Below are positions 1-2,898 of a stretch of 5,540 nt of DNA, one piece after another. Both the position numbers and the translations under genes were made by a program. Position 1 is the first letter of the stretch, and each line of letters opens with the position of its first letter. The notes beneath the pieces are model-generated. The model searched no databases, was not told where the DNA came from, and worked only from the letters and a program-made list of their open reading frames with translations. The stretch comes from Prochlorococcus marinus str. MIT 9215 (GTDB lineage Bacteria > Cyanobacteriota > Cyanobacteriia > PCC-6307 > Cyanobiaceae): assembly GCA_949486985.1 (NCBI GenBank), contig CATBLW010000298.1:1-5540 (forward strand), given 5' to 3'.

Positions 1-288
1 AGCCTTCACAGCACCGCCTACATCGCCCTTAATCAGGACAAATGCATTCGTGCCACTTAGTAGGGGTTTGAGATCCGACCAAGCACTGCTTCCATCAATC
101 GCATGGCGCATCAAGGTGTTTTTAGTCACCTTGCATACCCCATTACTGGCCTGCAGACGAGTCCGCAGATCAGACATTTCCTTGATGGATAGGCCCTGAT
201 AATCAAGGACCAGTGCCATTTCGGCCTCGCCGAGAAGCTGCTTGAGCTCTTCGACGATCTGTTGCTTGCTCTCCAGCGTACGGCCCAT
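1..288 (-). CDS. rplJ: 50S ribosomal protein L10, N-terminal 96 codons (partial)
   Basis: L10 forms the base of the ribosomal stalk. It binds 23S rRNA next to L11 and carries the L7/L12 dimers that recruit translation GTPases. The reading frame starts at the ATG at 288 and is open to base 1, so the C-terminal part, including the helix that binds L7/L12, lies outside the window. The translation begins MGRTLESKQQIVEELKQLL and continues with LVLDYQGLSIKEMSDLRTRL and VCKVTKNTLMRHAI, which are typical of the L10 N-terminal rRNA-binding domain. There is no Shine-Dalgarno sequence: the bases before ATG read GATCCAATTCCT, and they fall inside a predicted helix (see 290-376). The gene is preceded by an L10 leader, which fits autogenous control of an rplJ-rplL unit. 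rplL is expected next but is not visible. Identification is secure. Confidence 0.95.
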   Translation of the reverse strand, partial: MGRTLESKQQIVEELKQLLGEAEMALVLDYQGLSIKEMSDLRTRLQASNGVCKVTKNTLMRHAIDGSSAWSDLKPLLSGTNAFVLIKGDVGGAVKA

Positions 289-289
289 A

Positions 290-376
290 GGAATTGGATC
301 GGATCGGGGGAACAAGCTGGACACGCGGCCGTTCAGTGCTCCCGAAGGAGAAGAGGCCGCGTGTCGATCCAATCCC
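290..376 (-). promoter_or_regulatory. Long hairpin occluding the rplJ initiation region
   Basis: Read on the minus strand, bases 365-355 (GACACGCGGCC) pair perfectly with 330-320 (GGCCGCGTGTC), giving an 11-bp GC-rich stem. The 24-base loop contains CTCC-TTCG-GGAG (349-338), a nested stem capped by a cUUCGg tetraloop. Below the stem, 373-366 (ATTGGATC) pairs with 300-293 (GATCCAAT). The helix continues to 376/290 with one mismatch, leaving bases 319-301 as a one-sided bulge. The basal helix ends two bases from the rplJ ATG, so it could block ribosome entry. No T-run follows the hairpin, so it is not a standard intrinsic terminator. The pairing is visible in the sequence. The regulatory role is inferred from its position between the L10 leader core and the start codon. 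Confidence 0.6.
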
Positions 377-490
377 AGAGGGAAAATATCGTCGCGTCTG
401 CCTCGGCAGGTATTAAATCAATTGAGCTGATGCCAATAGCGTCAGAACAATCAAATGACCTGCTGTCTTAGGCCGGGCGCGTGCCCGTTG
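377..490 (-). ncRNA. Ribosomal protein L10 leader RNA (cis-regulatory)
   Basis: The minus strand carries the conserved L10-leader core AAGACAGCAGGT (469-458) and ACCTGCCGAGG (411-401). GCAGGT (463-458) pairs with ACCTGC (411-406), and GCCT (473-470) pairs with AGGC (403-400). Between these helices lies an asymmetric loop, AAGACA on one side and CG on the other, with GA steps on both strands, as expected of a kink-turn. The arm above extends through 454-448 with 424-418 (seven pairs, two of them G-U) and 445-442 with 430-427, capped by an 11-base loop. Upstream, CGGGC/GCCCG (487-483 with 478-474) forms a short GC stem. In characterised bacteria, L10 or the L10-L12 complex binds this leader and represses rplJL. 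Only the core is certain; the outer boundaries are approximate. Confidence 0.85.
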
Positions 491-501
491 GCTTTCGCCA
501 G
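488..501 (-). other. Small GAAA-capped hairpin after rplA
   Basis: The minus-strand bases TGGC-GAAA-GCCA (500-489) form a four-pair stem closed by a GNRA tetraloop, about 25 bases after the rplA stop. The AT-rich stretch GTAATATTTTT lies before the hairpin, not after it, so this is not an intrinsic terminator. It could be a 5' part of the L10 leader or an RNA-processing point between rplA and rplJ, or it may simply be chance. The pairing is seen; any role is speculation. Confidence 0.3.
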
Positions 502-524
502 CTAAAAATATTACAGCAAAGGGA

Positions 525-1232
525 TCAATCCTCTTCGCCGATGGCCTGAAGCGCAGAGACATCAACTTCCACTGAAGGGCCCATGGTGGAGGTGACATAC
601 AAACTTTTCCAATACCTTCCCTTCGCACCACTTGGCTTATTGCGATCGATGGTCTCCTGCAAGGTTTTCAGATTTTCGAGCAGTGCATCAGCTGAAAAAC
701 TGGCCTTACCAAAACGCACATGCACAATGCCGGCCCGATCAGCACGGAATTCCAATTTGCCGGCCTTGAATTCATTAATAGCCCCGGTCAAATCGGTTGT
801 CACCGTTCCGGCCTTAGGGTTCGGCATCAAACCACGAGGACCAAGTACACGGCCCAACTTTGCCACCTTGGGCATCATGTCAGGCGTGGCAATCAAGAGA
901 TCAAAATTCATCTCTCCCTTGCCAATAATTTCAACCAAGTCATCATCACCGGCGAGCTCGGCTCCAGCGGCTTTGGCTTCAGCGACCTTCTCACCGCGAG
1001 TGATCACAGCGATCCTGACGGTTTGCCCTGTGCCCTGAGGTAAAGCAACAGTGGTGCGCAATTGCTGATCGGTGTACTTGGGATCAATACCAAGGCGCAC
1101 ATGAGCTTCGATGGTTTCATCGAACTTGGCGTTTGCGTTCTCCTTGACGAGCTGAACAGCCTCAAGGGGTTGATAAATGCGATCTTCAACCTTGGCAACG
1201 AGGCTGGTGAAGCGCTTGGAAAGTTTTGGCAT
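525..1232 (-). CDS. rplA: 50S ribosomal protein L1
   Basis: L1 forms the mobile L1 stalk of the large subunit, which helps release deacylated tRNA from the E site. In several bacteria it also represses translation of its own operon by binding mRNA. The 235-residue product starting MPKLSKRFTSLVAK is close to the usual 230-240 residues. The family signature GPRGLMPNPKAGTV is at residues 131-144. The C-terminal half has GAINEFKAGKLEFRAD and RYWKSLYVTSTMGPS, typical of bacterial L1. I chose the ATG at 1232. The frame stays open for 15 more codons upstream to a non-ATG start at 1277, but that extension does not look like L1. No Shine-Dalgarno sequence is seen (ATAACTTCC precedes ATG). It follows rplK by 86 bp and precedes the L10 leader. 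Confidence 0.96.
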   Translation of the reverse strand: MPKLSKRFTSLVAKVEDRIYQPLEAVQLVKENANAKFDETIEAHVRLGIDPKYTDQQLRTTVALPQGTGQTVRIAVITRGEKVAEAKAAGAELAGDDDLVEIIGKGEMNFDLLIATPDMMPKVAKLGRVLGPRGLMPNPKAGTVTTDLTGAINEFKAGKLEFRADRAGIVHVRFGKASFSADALLENLKTLQETIDRNKPSGAKGRYWKSLYVTSTMGPSVEVDVSALQAIGEED

Positions 1233-1252
1233 GGAAGTTATGGGGTGCAGGC

Positions 1253-1320
1253 GACACAACGTGTCTCCCCCGAACAAAGGGTGAACAGATAAGCAGTGAA
1301 GACAGACACTGAAACGTGTC
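1253..1320 (-). promoter_or_regulatory. rplK-rplA spacer with competing GACAC/GTGTC pairs
   Basis: The 86-bp gap holds four complementary pentamers, in plus-strand order gacac (1253-1257), gtgtc (1261-1265), gacac (1305-1309) and gtgtc (1316-1320). Adjacent copies can form two local five-pair hairpins with loops of 3 and 6 bases. Alternatively, the middle copies can pair over a longer distance as gtgtct/agacac (1261-1266 with 1304-1309), which excludes both local hairpins. The last copy overlaps the rplK stop codon. This could be an mRNA structure that couples or separates rplK and rplA translation. The pairs are short and may be chance; no known L1-binding consensus was recognised. Confidence 0.3.
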
Positions 1321-1744
1321 AGTCGCTGATGGAAACGCCCATATTCCGGGCGGTACCTTCAATGACGCGCATGGCTGATTCAACGCTGGTGCAATTGAGA
1401 TCAGGCAACTTGGTTTTGGCGATCTCCTCGAGCTGGGTGCGGCTAATCGAGCCGACCTTGCCATTAGCAGATTCACCAGAACCCTTTTCGATTCCAGCTG
1501 CTTTGGTGATCAACACAGACGCCGGTGGCGTCTTGGTGATGAAGGTGAAACTGCGATCCTCAAAGACCGAAATCTCAACCGGAATCACAAATCCGGCCTT
1601 CTCCTGCGTACGAGCGTTGTACTCCTTACAGAACGCCATGATATTGACCCCGTGCTGACCGAGGGCAGGGCCCACCGGTGGTGCGGGATTGGCTTTGCCG
1701 GCCTGGAGGGCCAGCTTGATCATCGCTACGACTTTCTTGGCCAT
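1319..1744 (-). CDS. rplK: 50S ribosomal protein L11
   Basis: L11 binds the GTPase-associated region of 23S rRNA beside the L10 stalk base and takes part in factor-dependent GTP hydrolysis and the stringent response. The product is 141 residues, the usual length. The N-terminal domain has the proline-rich segment GKANPAPPVGPALGQHGVN (residues 16-34), followed by IMAFCKEYNART. The central part includes FTFITKTPPASVLI. The C-terminal rRNA-binding domain ends DLNCTSVESAMRVIEGTA and RNMGVSI. I chose the ATG at 1744, giving MAKKVVAMIKLA. A TTG two codons upstream is possible but adds only two residues. There is no Shine-Dalgarno motif. nusG lies 111 bp upstream and rplA 86 bp downstream, the classic bacterial order. 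Confidence 0.96.
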   Translation of the reverse strand: MAKKVVAMIKLALQAGKANPAPPVGPALGQHGVNIMAFCKEYNARTQEKAGFVIPVEISVFEDRSFTFITKTPPASVLITKAAGIEKGSGESANGKVGSISRTQLEEIAKTKLPDLNCTSVESAMRVIEGTARNMGVSISD

Positions 1745-1783
1745 CGGCAAGCGGGGTTGGACGACTGCGGATCACCTGGCCCT

Positions 1784-1846
1784 CAGGACAGGTACGGCGA
1801 GATGCAAGAAGCACCTGTTCTGGCCGTCCTCCGCAGGGGAACGGCC
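1784..1846 (-). promoter_or_regulatory. nusG-rplK spacer with two overlapping hairpins
   Basis: On the minus strand, GGCCGT (1846-1841) pairs with ACGGCC (1827-1822). It encloses a three-base bulge and an inner CCT/AGG stem with a GCGG loop. Just downstream, ACAGGT (1818-1813) pairs with ACCTGT (1793-1788), extended outward past one A-C mismatch by CAG/CTG (1822-1820 with 1786-1784), around a 19-base loop. The two share base 1822, so full forms are nearly but not entirely compatible. In E. coli, L1 represses its operon by binding mRNA just upstream of rplK, so a protein-binding element here is plausible. I did not recognise the L1-site consensus. Neither hairpin is followed by a T-run, so termination is unlikely. 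Confidence 0.35.
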
Positions 1847-1855
1847 GCCGCTGGT

Positions 1856-2527
1856 TTAATTCTGTTTGCTGATTTGAGAAAACTCCAGTTCGACAGGCGT
1901 TTCCCGACCAAAGATTGAGAGTAGAGCCTTGAGTTTGCTGCGTTCTCCAGACACTTCGATCACCTCTCCCTGGAAGTCCTTGAAAGGGCCTGCAGTCACA
2001 AGGATCTGATCACCCTCGGTGAGGTCGACCTTGACGACAGTCTTCTTCTCAGCCGCACGCTTGAAGATGCGATCCACCTCAGATCGGCTCAGCGGCCTGG
2101 GCTTGATATGTCCCCGTGCTTTACCCGTTGCCCGGCGATCCTCGGCGCCAACGAAGTTGATGACGTTTGGGGTGCTGCGCACCGCCATCATCGTGTCTTC
2201 GTCAAGCACCATTCTCACCAGCACATAGCCAGGGAAAACCTTCTCTTCCGTCGACTGACGACTGCCATCTTTTTTTAATTTGACTGCAGGAGTCTGAGGA
2301 ATTTCGATCTCTAAAATCCTGTTACTGACACCAAGGGTGACCGCACGCTGTTCAAGAGTGGCCTTCACCTTCTTCTCACAACTGGAGGCCACCTGGATGG
2401 CGTACCAACGCGCCACACTGGTTTTAGCTCCAGGTGGTGGGGACTGTGCAGGTTCCTCTGAAGCCACAGGAGTGGGCAACTCCAGCACCTCGGTTGGGTC
2501 TTGGGGTGTGAGATCTACGTCAGACAC
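1856..2527 (-). CDS. nusG: Transcription termination/antitermination factor NusG
   Basis: NusG binds the RNA polymerase clamp, modulates pausing and Rho action, and can link polymerase to ribosomal protein S10. The 223-residue product has the NGN domain at about residues 39-155, with RWYAIQVASSCEKKVKATL (40-58), VFPGYVLVRM (97-106) and VRSTPNVINFVG (116-127). A C-terminal KOW domain follows at about 170-220, with EGDQILVTAGPFKDFQGEV (171-189) and FGRETPVELEFSQI (206-219). The first ~38 residues are an acidic, Pro-rich extension absent from the shorter E. coli protein and probably disordered. The start is GTG at 2527; no ATG lies near in frame before the NGN domain, and there is no clear Shine-Dalgarno. 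secE ends 57 bp upstream. Function is secure; the exact start is less so. Confidence 0.93.
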   Translation of the reverse strand: MSDVDLTPQDPTEVLELPTPVASEEPAQSPPPGAKTSVARWYAIQVASSCEKKVKATLEQRAVTLGVSNRILEIEIPQTPAVKLKKDGSRQSTEEKVFPGYVLVRMVLDEDTMMAVRSTPNVINFVGAEDRRATGKARGHIKPRPLSRSEVDRIFKRAAEKKTVVKVDLTEGDQILVTAGPFKDFQGEVIEVSGERSKLKALLSIFGRETPVELEFSQISKQN

Positions 2528-2584
2528 TGGCGCGAGAGAGGAGGCGAAGGTGATAGGGAAAAGAGGTAGAGCAGCCTAAGGCGA

Positions 2585-2824
2585 TCAACGGAAAACCTGA
2601 GACGAACCCCACGCGTAGAAGCGACTGACTGCAGCAATGGCTGCAGCCGACAGGCTGACCATCAGAATCACAGCGATGGATTCGCTGAATAGCTGCTGGC
2701 GACTGGGCCAAACCACCAGCTTCAACTCCTCCAATGTTTCGGCAAGGAACCCACTCTTACGGGCGGGTTCGGCCTCGGGAGCTGGGCTGGATGCTGTGGT
2801 GTCCTCGGATGTAGGGCTAGTCAC
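2585..2824 (-). CDS. secE: Preprotein translocase subunit SecE
   Basis: SecE is the small subunit that clamps SecY in the SecYEG channel. In cyanobacteria SecYEG serves the plasma and thylakoid membranes. The C-terminal part shows the single-span SecE pattern: an amphipathic helix FLAETLEELKLVVWPSRQQL with the conserved WPS motif, then one membrane segment around SIAVILMVSLSAAAIAAVS, and a short FYAWGSSQVFR tail. A Ser/Pro/Glu-rich N-terminal stretch precedes it. I chose GTG at 2824 (79 residues, starting TSPTSEDTT) because the length and sequence suit the family. The frame extends to a TTG at 2872 (95 residues), which has an AGGG seven bases upstream, so the longer form is a real alternative. 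It lies between clpB and nusG; the secE-nusG pairing is near-universal in bacteria. Confidence 0.88.
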   Translation of the reverse strand: MTSPTSEDTTASSPAPEAEPARKSGFLAETLEELKLVVWPSRQQLFSESIAVILMVSLSAAAIAAVSRFYAWGSSQVFR

Positions 2825-2846
2825 GGGGCTCAGGCCGGAGGCTGAC

Positions 2847-2870
2847 GCCGGTGCAGATGCACACGCCGGC
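2847..2870 (-). other. Hairpin between clpB stop and secE
   Basis: GTGCA (2862-2858 on the minus strand) and TGCAC (2855-2851) form a perfect five-pair stem over a two-base turn, which RNA would have to open slightly. They are flanked by GCCGG/CCGGC-type complementarity with a bulge (2870-2866 and 2850-2847). ACGCCGG also occurs as a direct repeat on the plus strand (2845-2851 and 2863-2869). The element lies in the short clpB-secE spacer, or in the first codons of secE if the TTG start is used. There is no T-run, so it is not a terminator. A protein-binding palindrome or mRNA structure is possible; no function is assigned. Confidence 0.3.
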
Positions 2871-2898
2871 AAACCAACACCCTACCGGATACCTGTTC

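Noticed and set aside
290..376. Intrinsic terminator ahead of rplJ
   Set aside because: The stem is strong, but the bases after it on the minus strand (CAGCTTGTTCCCCC) lack a T-run.
500..524. Promoter for rplJ from the AT-rich GTAATATTTTT tract
   Set aside because: TAATAT is a poor -10 match and no -35-like hexamer lies at 16-18 bases.
583..1038. Plus-strand open frame of 151 codons opposite rplA
   Set aside because: It is entirely antisense to a secure ribosomal protein gene, its translation resembles no family I know, and it has no initiation signal. It is a shadow frame.
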